Of a DNA stretch of 64,000 nt, positions 42,650 to 51,321 are shown piece by piece (the first letter of the stretch is position 1; every line of letters begins with the position of its first letter). The position numbers and the translations under genes are program-made. The stretch covers positions 62,001 through 126,000 of the forward strand of contig NZ_FNJR01000008.1 in assembly GCF_900104475.1 (NCBI RefSeq), given 5' to 3'. Origin of the DNA: Actinopolyspora xinjiangensis (GTDB lineage Bacteria; Actinomycetota; Actinomycetes; Mycobacteriales; Pseudonocardiaceae). A model generated the notes under the pieces. It was given only the letters and a program-made list of their open reading frames with translations, was not told where the DNA came from and searched no databases.

Positions 42650-45037
42650 CTACTGCTCGTCCTTCTTCTCGCACTTGATGATCGGTTGCGGGTCGTAGAC
42701 GACCTTCCGCCGGTTCTTGGTCACCTCACCGGTCTCGATGTTCTTCCGTATCCGGGTGTTGTAGACCGTGAAACCCTTCTTGCCGCTGCTCTCGATGCAG
42801 TGCTCACCGGCGGGTATCGTCTTCTTCTCGGGCTCGGTGATGTCGGTCTTGTCGCTGGTCTTGGACTTGACCTCGTACTGCTTGGTCCCCCAGAAGGTCA
42901 CCTTCACCGAATCCGGCGTCCACGCGGTCTTGATCAGGATTCCGCTGTCGGAGACGTTCTTGAACTTCACGTCGATCAGACTGGTGCCGTCCTTCTTCTG
43001 GAACACCGTCGCTTCCCGCCCCATCGGGTAGCGGCTGATGTAGTAGCTGTGCTCCCTGTGCTCGACGTCCTTCATACCCGCCAGGTAGGAGGCGTTGTAC
43101 AGCGTGGTGGCGAACTGGGAGATGCCGCCGCCGACGGCCTCGTCGGGACGTCCGTCCTTGATGATTCCGGAGGCGATGTAGCCCTGTTCCTTCTGTCGGA
43201 TGCCGGTGTGGCCGTTGAGGCTGAACGTCTCACCCGGCTTGACGAGGGCACCGTCGACCTCCTGGGCGACGCGTTTGATGTTCACCCCGGAGTCCTCGCT
43301 GAACCCGCCCGTGGTGAAGGTGCTGACCTTCTCCTCGATGCCGAGCTTCTTCGCCTCTTCGGTGGTCAGCTCGGCGGGAACGTCCTTGTAGACCGCCTCG
43401 ATGGTGTCCGAGCCGGACTGGGTGAGCTTCTCGCGCAGCGGCTCGAACGTCTTCTTCCAGTCGATGCCGCGCCCGGTCTCGGAGGGCTCGACGGTGGGCT
43501 TGCCGTCCTCGAAGACGAAGGAGGCGTCCTTGCCCTCCTTGAGGGTGGACTCGACCTGCGGCTTGACGACCTTCTTCGCGGCGGGGACGTCGATGTGCCA
43601 GTCCAGACCGCCCGAGTCGTTCGGCTCGAAGCGCAGCGCGCCGGCGATGTCGGCGGGAGCCAGGGTGGCCTGCACCCCGTCACCGTTCACGGTGACCGGC
43701 CCCGAGACGGCGGGACGGGCCACCCGCTCCAGCGCGCGCCGCACGCCGGACTCGGTGGTGCGGACCTCCTCCTTCGTGTAGGGCAGCGCGACGGGGTCGC
43801 CGCCCACCCAGTCGCGGACCACGACGTCCAACGAGCGCTCGATGTCCACATTCCTGCCGGTGACCGGGAACACCGGCACGGGCTCGGAGCCCTCGAAGCG
43901 GATGGTTCCCTCCACCGGCTCCCGGTGGAGGTCGTTGCGCACCCGCTTCAGCTGCTCCCGAAGCTTCTCCCTGTCGACGTTGCTCTCGGGAGTCACCTCG
44001 CGGGTGGTGAAGAACGAGGTCAGCCTCGTGATCGGGTTCAGCGGCTGCGAGCCCGCCTTGTCCAGTGTGGCGTCCCAGTCCATCGACAGGCCCGCGGCCG
44101 CGGGATCGATGCTGCTGCTGGCCTTGCCCACCTCGAGCCGGATGGGGTCGCTGAGCGAGTCGTCGAGCTGGGAGCGCAGTTCCCGCTCGGCGGCAGCGGG
44201 GTTCAGTCCACCGACGTCGACACCGGCGACCGTGGTGCCCCTGGGCACCTGGCCACTGCTGAACGCCAGGTCACCGATGTAGAGCAGTACGAGCACGCCG
44301 AGGGTGATCCCGGCGGCGAGCCCTGCCCGGAGTAAGGAACGGCGCGGCGGCAGTTTCCGCCCGAGGAGCGAACCAGCCGCGTCCTTCCCCTGAGCCGGGG
44401 CCTCCGCCGGAGCCTCGAACGGGGGCTGCTGGGGGTAACCGGGCGTCCCGAACCGCTGCCCCACCCCGAAGGGCTCCTGCTGGGGCTGGTGGTGACCGAA
44501 CCACGCGGTCGCGTCGGAGGAGTACTCCGGCGCGGCGGTGACGAACGCGGCGGGCGCTGCCGGCTCGACGGTCTCGGTGGTGTCGGCCACGGCGGGGATG
44601 GTGTCGGTGCGCTCGGCGTCTCCCTCGAAAGGCACCACCGTCGTCCCCTCGGCGATCCGGGGGATGGTGTCGGTGCTTTCGGTGTCGTCCTCGGCCGGGG
44701 CCTCGGGCCGGTCCGAGCCGTCCGCCGCGTCGGTGCCATCAGCCCCGGTTCGCCCCGTGTCCGGGCTTTCAGCGGCGTCGAGGGCCGCCCCCGCGGTGTG
44801 TGGCGGTGTGATGCCGGGCCTGGTGTCGCGACGTGACTCGTCGACTTCCGCCGACCCCGGATCGTCCGAGCGCCGAGTGGCGTCCGCCTCCGCTGTGCCC
44901 TCGCCAACCACGTCGCGGTTCGGGGCCCCACTGCCGCTCAGATCACCGGAGAGAAACTGAATCCGCTCGGTCGGTTCGTCCGCTCGCCGGTCCCGACCAC
45001 TCTCGGTGCGATCGGGACGTTCGTGGTCTTCCGGCAC
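42650..45037 (-). CDS. VanW-like cell wall protein with peptidoglycan-binding repeats
   Basis: A 795-residue single-pass membrane protein. The N-terminal 230 residues are disordered, acidic and Thr/Glu-rich with near-repeats (TDTIPRIAEGT, TDTIPAVADTT). They are followed by a basic stop (PRRSLLRAG) and one helix (LAAGITLGVLVLLYIGDLAF). The extracellular part has PG_binding_4-type repeats and a VanW domain: GGGISQFATTLYNASYLAGM, EHREHSYYISRYPMGREATV (both typical), then a C-terminal G5-like beta region. The Thr-rich cytosolic tail could be a Ser/Thr kinase target. Probable role in envelope assembly; loosely linked to glycopeptide resistance by family name only. Confidence 0.85.
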   Translation of the reverse strand: MPEDHERPDRTESGRDRRADEPTERIQFLSGDLSGSGAPNRDVVGEGTAEADATRRSDDPGSAEVDESRRDTRPGITPPHTAGAALDAAESPDTGRTGADGTDAADGSDRPEAPAEDDTESTDTIPRIAEGTTVVPFEGDAERTDTIPAVADTTETVEPAAPAAFVTAAPEYSSDATAWFGHHQPQQEPFGVGQRFGTPGYPQQPPFEAPAEAPAQGKDAAGSLLGRKLPPRRSLLRAGLAAGITLGVLVLLYIGDLAFSSGQVPRGTTVAGVDVGGLNPAAAERELRSQLDDSLSDPIRLEVGKASSSIDPAAAGLSMDWDATLDKAGSQPLNPITRLTSFFTTREVTPESNVDREKLREQLKRVRNDLHREPVEGTIRFEGSEPVPVFPVTGRNVDIERSLDVVVRDWVGGDPVALPYTKEEVRTTESGVRRALERVARPAVSGPVTVNGDGVQATLAPADIAGALRFEPNDSGGLDWHIDVPAAKKVVKPQVESTLKEGKDASFVFEDGKPTVEPSETGRGIDWKKTFEPLREKLTQSGSDTIEAVYKDVPAELTTEEAKKLGIEEKVSTFTTGGFSEDSGVNIKRVAQEVDGALVKPGETFSLNGHTGIRQKEQGYIASGIIKDGRPDEAVGGGISQFATTLYNASYLAGMKDVEHREHSYYISRYPMGREATVFQKKDGTSLIDVKFKNVSDSGILIKTAWTPDSVKVTFWGTKQYEVKSKTSDKTDITEPEKKTIPAGEHCIESSGKKGFTVYNTRIRKNIETGEVTKNRRKVVYDPQPIIKCEKKDEQ

Positions 45038-45200
45038 CGCGTCCCCTTCTTCTCGGTCTTGCGGCGGAGTCGGCGGCGCACACCAGCCAGCCGACCACCA
45101 TCACCGGTACGGCCCGGCCGCGGCGGCCCTCCACCGATTCCGACCCGGTCCCACGTGCGACACAGCGCACATCGGCCCCGTCGAACCGGACGCACCTCGC

Positions 45201-45521
45201 TCAAAGATACAGACCGGTCCCCTGTTCGGTCCGTTCGGAGGCCACGGCGTGCAGGTCACGCTCCCGCAGCACCACGTAGATCTCGCCCCGGACCTCCACC
45301 TCGTACTGCTCCTCGGGGTTGAACAGCACCTGGTCCCCGGTCTGGACGCTGCGCACATGACTGCCCACACCGAAAACCTCACCCCAGAGCAGGCGCTTGG
45401 CCACCTGCGCGGTCGCCGGGATCACGATACCGCCGCTGCTGCGGCGCTCACCGGACTCTTCGGAGACCCGCACCATGACCCGGTCGTGCAACATCTGGAT
45501 CTCAAGCTTGGCATCGGTCAC
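45201..45521 (-). CDS. GroES-like (Cpn10 family) protein
   Basis: A 106-residue single-domain protein of the Cpn10 fold: MLHDRVMVRVSEESGERRSSGGIVIPATAQ (quoted in part: HDRVMVRVSEESGERRSSGG), then GEVFGVGSHVRSVQTGDQVLFNPEEQYEVEV. The central mobile-loop segment (SGERRSSGGIVIP) is present, so it could contact a GroEL, but no groL adjoins it and sequence outside the loop diverges from standard GroES. This is the paralogue type found alone in many actinomycetes. Start ATG/GTG near 45521 with weak ribosome site. Confidence 0.85.
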   Translation of the reverse strand: MTDAKLEIQMLHDRVMVRVSEESGERRSSGGIVIPATAQVAKRLLWGEVFGVGSHVRSVQTGDQVLFNPEEQYEVEVRGEIYVVLRERDLHAVASERTEQGTGLYL

Positions 45522-45605
45522 CCGGAAAGTTTACGCGTCCGGTCGAGACCACCGAATGCGCAGGGTTGCCCGGGTACGCGCAGGGGTGGGGCGGGCACGA
45601 ACCGG

Positions 45606-47486
45606 TCACTGCTCGTCGAGCCCACCCATGACCAGCGGGAGCCTGTCGCTGCCCCCTCGGTCGATCCGGATCGGAACTCCCCAGTCCTGCCTGGTCAACC
45701 GGCACGCCGGGTGCTCTACCGCCGAGTCGTCGTCACAACTGGCCGCCTGCGCGACCACGTGCAGCACCCCATGCTCATAGCCCTCGGCCAGCACCAGGCG
45801 CCTGCTCAGCTCGGTGCCGGTACCCGCACCGGAAACCAGCATGTCCTCGGGGGAGGAACTCACCTCCAGCCGCGTCGAGGGGCCGTAGCGCTCGTCGAGC
45901 TTCTGCCCGGGTGGCGGATCGAACACCACGGTGAGCTCGACCTCACCGGCCCGGATCTCGGTGGCCGGGCGGTTGACCCGCTGCGCTCCTCCCTCGATCA
46001 GGCGCGCGGTCATCCCCGGCGGCACCGGGCGTTCCAGCCGGTGCGCGGCGCTCGCGGCCACCACGAGCTCACCCTCCGAGGTGACGGCACCCGAGGGTTC
46101 GGAGACCCCCGTCGCGAGCGTGGAGACCTCCGCCGTGGCGGGGTCGTAACGACGGATCGCCCCGTTGTAGGTGTCGCAGATCGCCACGGTCCCGTCCGGC
46201 AGCACGGCGACCCCGAGCGGGTGCTGCAGCAGCGCGTCGGCGGCGGGACCGTCGGTGTGGCCGAAGTCGAACAGCCCCTTGCCGATCGCGGTGCGCACCT
46301 CGAATCCCCCGTCGTGGGGTTCGACCCACCGCAGGGCGGAGGTCTCGGCGTCGACGAACCAGAGCCGCTCGGAACCGGCGGGGTCCGTCTCCGCGCTCGC
46401 GGCGGCGAGTCCGGACGGCTGCGCGAGGAAGGTCTCGGCCGCCGAGCCGTCGCGCAGCCCCTCCACCGTGGTGCCCGCGAACCGGGAGAGGCTTCCCTCT
46501 ACCGGGTCGAACAGCCCGAGGGTGTGGTTTCCGGCCATCGCGATCACCACACCGCCCGCGGGCTCCCACCAGGTCACGTCCCAGGGGCTGGTCAGCGGTG
46601 TCTCCAGCGCCGTCCCGGAGTCCGGTTCGTCCCGCCACTGCGCACCGGTTCCCGCGACCGTGACGACGGCCCCGTCCGCCAACCGAACACCGCGCAGCAG
46701 ATGGTTCACGGTGTCGGCGACCACCACGTCGTAACCGGCCCGCGCCGCGACGGCCTCGGGCAGCAGCGCCAATCCGCCGGGCTCGCTGAAGGAGGCGAAC
46801 TCGGCGTCCCCGTCGGCACGGCCCCGGCCGCCGGTGCCGACGCGGCGCAGCGGTGTCTCGCCGTCGGCGGCGAGCTCGACCAGCGAGTGCCGCGCGGAGT
46901 CCGCGACGAGCAGCGTGCCCTCGTCCAGGGCGAGGACCTTCGAGGGGAATCGCAGGGTGGTGTTCGACTCCGGCGCGGGAACCCGAGTCTCGGCCCCACG
47001 GTGCAGGGTGCCACGTCTTTCGTGCTCGGCCACCAGCTCACCGAGTATCCTGCGCAGCGCTTCGACGTGCCCCTCACCCGCGGCCTCGTGCACCACGTAG
47101 CCCTCGGGGTCGATCAGCACCAGGGTGGGCCACGCCTTCACCGCGTAGTCACGCCAGGTGGCCAGCTCAGGGTCGTCGAGCACCGGGTGCTCGACGTCGT
47201 AGCGCTCCACGGCGGCGGCGAGCGCGTCCGGGTCCGCCTCGTGCTCGAACTTGGGGGAGTGCACGCCGATGGTGACCAGTTCCTCGGCGAACTCGCGCTC
47301 CAGCGGCCGCAGCTCGTCGAGAACGTGCAGGCAGTTGACGCAGCAGAACGCCCAGAAGTCCAGCAGTACGAACCTGCCACGCAGCTCGGTCAGCCGCGGC
47401 GTCCGCCCGCCGGTGTTCAACCACTGACGGCCGGTCGGCTCCGGGGCGCGTACACGGGCACGACGATTCCGCTGTTGAGCGCTCAT
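45606..47486 (-). CDS. Thioredoxin-fold and NHL-repeat protein
   Basis: A 626-residue protein, NHLRC2-like. The N-terminal thioredoxin-like domain carries the redox pair in FWAFCCVNCLHVLDEL (CCxxC). Six or so NHL beta-propeller repeats follow (VLALDEGTLLVADSARHSLVEL, GYDVVVADTVNHLLRGVRLADGA, VAICDTYNGAIRRYDPAT; parts of blades), and a C-terminal beta-sandwich. No signal peptide, so cytosolic. Its precise redox or scaffold role is unknown. The ATG at 47486 lacks a ribosome site and could be leaderless. A GTG six codons upstream is the alternative. Confidence 0.85.
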   Translation of the reverse strand: MSAQQRNRRARVRAPEPTGRQWLNTGGRTPRLTELRGRFVLLDFWAFCCVNCLHVLDELRPLEREFAEELVTIGVHSPKFEHEADPDALAAAVERYDVEHPVLDDPELATWRDYAVKAWPTLVLIDPEGYVVHEAAGEGHVEALRRILGELVAEHERRGTLHRGAETRVPAPESNTTLRFPSKVLALDEGTLLVADSARHSLVELAADGETPLRRVGTGGRGRADGDAEFASFSEPGGLALLPEAVAARAGYDVVVADTVNHLLRGVRLADGAVVTVAGTGAQWRDEPDSGTALETPLTSPWDVTWWEPAGGVVIAMAGNHTLGLFDPVEGSLSRFAGTTVEGLRDGSAAETFLAQPSGLAAASAETDPAGSERLWFVDAETSALRWVEPHDGGFEVRTAIGKGLFDFGHTDGPAADALLQHPLGVAVLPDGTVAICDTYNGAIRRYDPATAEVSTLATGVSEPSGAVTSEGELVVAASAAHRLERPVPPGMTARLIEGGAQRVNRPATEIRAGEVELTVVFDPPPGQKLDERYGPSTRLEVSSSPEDMLVSGAGTGTELSRRLVLAEGYEHGVLHVVAQAASCDDDSAVEHPACRLTRQDWGVPIRIDRGGSDRLPLVMGGLDEQ

Positions 47487-47616
47487 GTTCGTATTGAACA
47501 ACACTCGCGGGGCGCGTGTTCCTCCCGCGGATCGATGTGGTCGAGCTCGCCGCGCTCGGCCCCGCCACCGGGAAGTTCCCCTGCCGGAGTGGGCAGGGGA
47601 CGGCGGGCTCGCCGGA

Positions 47617-48579
47617 TCAGCCGACCCCGACAGCCGGGGTGCTCAGCAGCCGGCGATACCAGGCGAGGTGGTTCGAAAACCGCTCACCGAACCCGGGGCC
47701 GGGGTCGAGGTCGAGGTCGCGCCAGATCCGGTCCCCGGCGAACCAGTGGTCGTGCAGCACCATCTCCAGGTCGTGCAGTGCTCGTTCGTCACCGCGCAGC
47801 CTCTCCCGCGCCGTGGTCGAGTCCAGGTCCGGCCCACCTCGCCGAGGGGGGAAGAGGGTGTCGACCGCGTTCATCAGCTCGGCGCACTCGACGGGGCTCG
47901 GGTGGTTGAGGTGGTAGACGTCGCCCGGTATCCGCTCGGCCGAAACCGCGGTCGCGATCACCCTGGCGATGTCGTCGGCGTCGATCAGCGACATCCGCGT
48001 CCGCCAGTCGCGCATCCCGCCGTCGAGCTTCTCCCGCAACTCGACCAGGGCGGGGACCACCCAGCGATCACCGGTGCCGTATACCAGGTGGGGGCGCAGC
48101 ACGATCCCGTCCGCGTTCAGCACCTCCCGCTCGGCGTCGGCACGGGTGCGACTGCGCGCCGAGCTCGGCGCGAGAGGGAGATCGTTCTCCCCGGCATCGC
48201 GGAACGGCCCCCTGCCGTAGACGGCGGCCGTACTCAGGTAGATGATCCTGGGTGTCCGACCGGTACGGAGCGCCTCGCCCACGAGCGCCCGCGTGCCTGA
48301 GGTGTTGACCGCCGCGCACGCTTCGGGGCCGCCGCTGACGAGGGAGGCCAGGTGCACCACGGCGTCCACACCGTCGCAGACGCCGCGCAGGGAGTCGGGG
48401 TCGGTCAGATCCGCCCGCACGGTTTCGAGCCGCGCTGCGCTCTCGGTCTCGGCCCCCTCACGCGGGGACTCGCCCCGGTGCAGGAGCCGTACGGTGAAGT
48501 CCGGCCGAGCGGTGAGTGCCCGGGCCACCCGGCTTCCGATGAATCCGCTCGCCCCCGTGAGCAGGATGCGTGATGTCAT
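47617..48579 (-). CDS. NAD-dependent epimerase/dehydratase (extended SDR)
   Basis: A 320-residue extended SDR: Rossmann GASGFIGSRVARAL, DAVVHLAS, catalytic YLSTAAVYGRGPF with Ser/Tyr, although the typical YxxxK lysine is replaced by a RSRTRADAE segment. This suggests an atypical active site or a reductase subtype. It is divergent from a butyrolactone-receptor-like tetR, across a region holding an ARE-like operator. Enzymes of this family are encoded in gamma-butyrolactone biosynthesis loci, so a role in making the signal is plausible but inferred. ATG at 48579 follows GGAAGG. Confidence 0.78.
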   Translation of the reverse strand: MTSRILLTGASGFIGSRVARALTARPDFTVRLLHRGESPREGAETESAARLETVRADLTDPDSLRGVCDGVDAVVHLASLVSGGPEACAAVNTSGTRALVGEALRTGRTPRIIYLSTAAVYGRGPFRDAGENDLPLAPSSARSRTRADAEREVLNADGIVLRPHLVYGTGDRWVVPALVELREKLDGGMRDWRTRMSLIDADDIARVIATAVSAERIPGDVYHLNHPSPVECAELMNAVDTLFPPRRGGPDLDSTTARERLRGDERALHDLEMVLHDHWFAGDRIWRDLDLDPGPGFGERFSNHLAWYRRLLSTPAVGVG

Positions 48580-48887
48580 TCGACAGCCTTCCGCTGATGC
48601 TACGGCGATACCGTGCGCGTCGGGATCCGACCGGACGGCGGAGTCACGGTGGACCCCGGCCGGAGTCGGGACCTCGCTCGAACGTGGTGGTCCCGGCCGC
48701 CACGCTGCGGTGGGGACGAGCCCCGGACCACGTGTTCCACGCGTGAGCGGGAACAGCCCCGCGACCTCACGGGGCAGGAACACCACTGAGCGATAAAATA
48801 CAAAACAGACGGTATTTTTTCAAGATCCGATTCGTCTCGGCCCAGTACCCGGACTCCGGGCCATCGAGAGCAGGGGGACTACTTTTC
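48580..48887. other. Divergent region, epimerase / tetR
   Basis: 308 bp. The left part is GC-rich, without a gene. The right part (48790-48825) is strikingly AT-rich and contains the ARE-like operator. Promoters for both genes are expected here. Confidence 0.5.
48798..48818 (+). promoter_or_regulatory. ARE-like butyrolactone-receptor operator
   Basis: A 21-bp site opening ATACAAAA and ending ACGGTATTTT fits the autoregulatory element consensus of ScbR/ArpA-type receptors at all but two of its defined positions. Flanking AAAATAC / GTATTTT arms (48795-48801, 48812-48818) make it symmetric. It lies 70 bp upstream of the tetR start. Confidence 0.65.
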
Positions 48888-49526
48888 GTGCCAGTACAGG
48901 AGAGAGCGCTGCAAACCCGCGACACCCTGATCCGCGCCGCGGCCAGCGTGTTCGACGAGTTCGGCTACTCCGGAGCGAGTATCACCGAGATCATCAACCG
49001 GGCCCGGGTGACCCGCGGTGCGCTGTACTTCCACTTCGCTTCCAAGGAGGACCTGGCCAACGGTGTGATCGACGCACAGGCCGAGCAAGTGCGGGTGGCG
49101 CCGAGAGAACTCAGGTTGCAGGAACTGGTGGACCTGACCGTGACGGTCGCGCGGGACCTGTCCGCCGACGTCGTCCTGCGTGCGGGCATCCGACTGGCGG
49201 TCGAGCAGGGGGCGTTCATGAGTGTGCGGGAGAGCCCGTACATGACCTGGATAGACATGTGCCGCCGGATGCTCGAGGAGGCGCGAGGATCCCACGAACT
49301 GCTGCCGCACATCGTGCCCGCCGACACGGCCGAGCTCGTCGTGGGCTCGTTCAGCGGGATCCAGCTGCTGGCGCAGGCCAGGAGTGGGCGGGGCGACCTG
49401 CGCGAGCGGGTGTCGATCTTCTGGAACCACATGCTGCCCGGCATCGCCGTGCCCGGCATTCTCGCGCGGCTGGACACGAGCGCCGTCCTCCCGGACGAGA
49501 CAGGTTCCGGGCCGGCCACGAACTGA
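48888..49526 (+). CDS. TetR-family gamma-butyrolactone receptor-like regulator
   Basis: A 212-residue regulator. N-terminal HTH: RDTLIRAAASVFDEFGYSGASITEII, then ARVTRGALYFHFASKEDLANGVI (both in the ArpA/ScbR style; 'GALYFHF' and 'SKEDLA' are the family hallmark). The ligand domain retains the ALRLA-like VVLRAGIRLAVEQGAF and a Trp in YMTWIDMCRRML corresponding to the ligand-pocket Trp of ScbR/CprB receptors. It may be a true signal receptor. GTG start after AGGGGG. Convergent with the second tetR. Confidence 0.85.
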   Translation: MPVQERALQTRDTLIRAAASVFDEFGYSGASITEIINRARVTRGALYFHFASKEDLANGVIDAQAEQVRVAPRELRLQELVDLTVTVARDLSADVVLRAGIRLAVEQGAFMSVRESPYMTWIDMCRRMLEEARGSHELLPHIVPADTAELVVGSFSGIQLLAQARSGRGDLRERVSIFWNHMLPGIAVPGILARLDTSAVLPDETGSGPATN

Positions 49527-49548
49527 CCGCCGTCGTCCTCCCGGGAAC

Positions 49549-49573
49549 GGCCGGTGGAGCCCACGATCCGGCC
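49549..49573. terminator. Hairpin between convergent tetR genes
   Basis: GGCCGG / CCGGCC (49549-49554, 49568-49573), 13-base loop, in the 71-bp gap between two convergent regulators. Modest strength. Confidence 0.4.
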
Positions 49574-49597
49574 GAAGCGGGGAACGACCCTCGTACC

Positions 49598-50206
49598 TCA
49601 ACCGGTCGCCGCCGGATGGCGCACGGAGAACAGTCGGACTTCCGGCCACAGGGTCGCCCAGAGCTCGGTCACGGTGGTTTCGCGCCACCAGAACCGGTCG
49701 AACCTACCCAGCCCGAACAATCCCATGATCAGCGAACTGAACGTCCAGGCCAGCCCCTGACCGGCTTCGGCCCCTGGATCGACGCTCTCGGCGTCGCGCA
49801 CCGAAGCGATCTTGTCTTGGATCAACCGTGTCCACCGCCGCTGTATCGCGTGCGCGCCTCCCGAGCCGTCGGACTCGCTGCCCAGGTACACCCCCGCGCG
49901 GATGACGACGTCGGTCTCCAGCAGCGACAGCATCGCGACGGTGAAGTCACGGATGGCCACGGGGACGGGGCGTGGGTCGTGCAGCAGCGCGGACTCGTAC
50001 CCGTCGATGCTGACCGCCGCGTGCTCACGTACCGCCGCCTTCAGCTCCTCCTTGGTCTCGAAGTGGAAGTAGAGCGCACCACGGCTGAGTCCGGCGACCT
50101 CGCAGATCTCCGTCAGTCCGGTGGCGTCGGCGCCCTTCCGCTCGAAGAGCTCGGAGGCGGCCTCGATGATCGCCCAGCGGCTGTACCTGGCACGTTCTTG
50201 TCTCAT
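49598..50206 (-). CDS. TetR-family butyrolactone receptor homologue (second copy)
   Basis: A 202-residue paralogue of the neighbouring receptor: RWAIIEAASELFERKGADATGLTEI, then GLSRGALYFHFETKEELKAAV (quoted in pieces), DVVIRAGVYLGSESDG in the ligand domain and a WTRLIQDKI segment with Trp. The conserved pocket residues are less complete, so it could be a pseudo-receptor (ScbR2/JadR2 type). ATG at 50206 with GGAAGGAG. A perfect AAACCGC/GCGGTTT dyad lies 25 bp upstream, suggesting autoregulation, and a related palindrome is in the promoter of the atypical regulator. Confidence 0.85.
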   Translation of the reverse strand: MRQERARYSRWAIIEAASELFERKGADATGLTEICEVAGLSRGALYFHFETKEELKAAVREHAAVSIDGYESALLHDPRPVPVAIRDFTVAMLSLLETDVVIRAGVYLGSESDGSGGAHAIQRRWTRLIQDKIASVRDAESVDPGAEAGQGLAWTFSSLIMGLFGLGRFDRFWWRETTVTELWATLWPEVRLFSVRHPAATG

Positions 50207-50467
50207 CAGAACACTCCTTCCACACCTCACAAACCGCCTAAGCGGTTTTATATTCCTCGGAAGCCTACTCGATGCCGCCGGAAATCACCGCAACACGCAC
50301 TCGAACACAGCGGCACCGCGTCCCGACGCCAGCACGGCCACCCTGTCACGAAGAAGAAAAATCGCTGCTCAAAGTGGTTATGTGCTACGGACCAGCATGC
50401 GACTCGAACACGAAGTGTCACCTTGTGGTGAACATATCGCAACCAGCACCAGAAGCCAGCCCTGCCG
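50207..50467. other. AT-richer divergent region with operator sites
   Basis: The gap between the second tetR and the promoter of the atypical regulator. Composition is clearly AT-richer than the window average. It includes the tetR2 dyad. No gene seen. Confidence 0.5.
50231..50248 (-). promoter_or_regulatory. Palindromic operator of the second tetR
   Basis: AAACCGC-CTAA-GCGGTTT, 18 bp with 7-bp perfect arms, 25 bp upstream of the start codon. It shares AAACC-N8-GGTTT with the site at 50472-50489. Confidence 0.65.
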
Positions 50468-50497
50468 TTGAAAACCAATCGATTGGTTTGTTATTTT
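50468..50497 (+). promoter_or_regulatory. Promoter of atypical regulator with embedded palindrome
   Basis: -35 TTGAAA (50468-50473), 18-bp spacer, -10 TATTTT (50492-50497). The perfect palindrome AAACCAATCGATTGGTTT (50472-50489) fills the spacer, so a bound repressor would occlude RNA polymerase. Confidence 0.68.
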
Positions 50498-50587
50498 GAG
50501 GCCGGTTGCCACCACAGAACGAACGGCTCACCCGCGCCTCCCGCAGTTCGGGACACCGCGACGAGCGATCCATGGGACGGAGTCACT

Positions 50588-51262
50588 TTGAACTTACTCG
50601 TGGTCGAAGACGACACCGCCTCACGCGAGGAGATGTGTCGAGCGCTGCGACGGCACGGTCACTCGGTGGACACTGCTCACTCCGGCAAGCAGGCGCTCGA
50701 GAAGTACCGGAGCTCGGACCTGGTGATACTGAGCCTCGACATCGGCGATCTCGACGGTCTGAAGCTGTGCCGCGACATACGAGCGACGTGCGAGATCCCC
50801 GTGATCGCACTGGCGGCGCGGGCCTCCGAGCCCGACCGAGTGCTCGGGCTGCGCGCCGGTGCCGACGACTACATGACCCGCCCCTGCGGGACGCACGAAC
50901 TGGCGGCACGTGTCGAGGCGGTCACCCGCCGCACCGGCAGCCGGCTCCGGGGCGACCGCGCCATCTCGCACGGACTGCTGCGAATCGACCCGGACGCACG
51001 CGAGGTCCGGTGGAAACAGCGCCTGATCAACGTGACGAGGAAGGAGTTCGACCTCCTGCACCTGCTCGCCTCGAACCCGAAGACGGTCTTCTCCCGGCAG
51101 GAGATCATGTCCGAGGTGTGGGAGGAAGAGTACCGCAAAACCAGCAGAACGCTCGACACGCACGTCAACAGCCTGCGCAGCAAGCTGCACGACAGCAACT
51201 CGATCGTCACGGTACGCGGCATCGGATTCCGGCTCGGGCACGAGCCGGCCACGACCGAGTGA
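50588..51262 (+). CDS. Atypical OmpR-type response regulator (JadR1-like), TTA codon
   Basis: A 224-residue regulator with receiver and winged-helix domains. VVEDD (5-9) is kept, but the phospho-acceptor position aligns to Ser49 (DLVILSLDIGDLDG), judged by spacing on both sides. The conserved Lys is Arg (YMTRPCG, residue 98). It is probably not controlled by phosphorylation, like JadR1-type ligand-responsive regulators. DNA-binding: NVTRKEFDLLHLLASNP, TLDTHVNSLRSKL, TVRGIGFRLG. Start TTG at 50588 with GGAG five bases upstream. Codon 3 is TTA, which in actinomycetes makes translation depend on the bldA tRNA. Confidence 0.85.
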   Translation: MNLLVVEDDTASREEMCRALRRHGHSVDTAHSGKQALEKYRSSDLVILSLDIGDLDGLKLCRDIRATCEIPVIALAARASEPDRVLGLRAGADDYMTRPCGTHELAARVEAVTRRTGSRLRGDRAISHGLLRIDPDAREVRWKQRLINVTRKEFDLLHLLASNPKTVFSRQEIMSEVWEEEYRKTSRTLDTHVNSLRSKLHDSNSIVTVRGIGFRLGHEPATTE

Positions 51263-51287
51263 GCGTCACACGGGGCGCTGGAAATCT

Positions 51288-51321
51288 CCGGGCGTCGATT
51301 TCACGAGAAATCCACGCCCGG
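51288..51321 (+). terminator. Long hairpin terminator after atypical regulator
   Basis: Arms of 15 bases (51288-51302 with 51307-51321), one C/C mismatch, loop ACGA. It contains GATTTC/GAAATC and lies 26 bp after the stop codon. One of several related hairpins in the window. Confidence 0.75.

Noticed and set aside
45006-47909. 967-residue plus-strand frame
   Set aside because: Antisense to the GroES-like and thioredoxin-NHL genes; low-complexity composition typical of a shadow frame.
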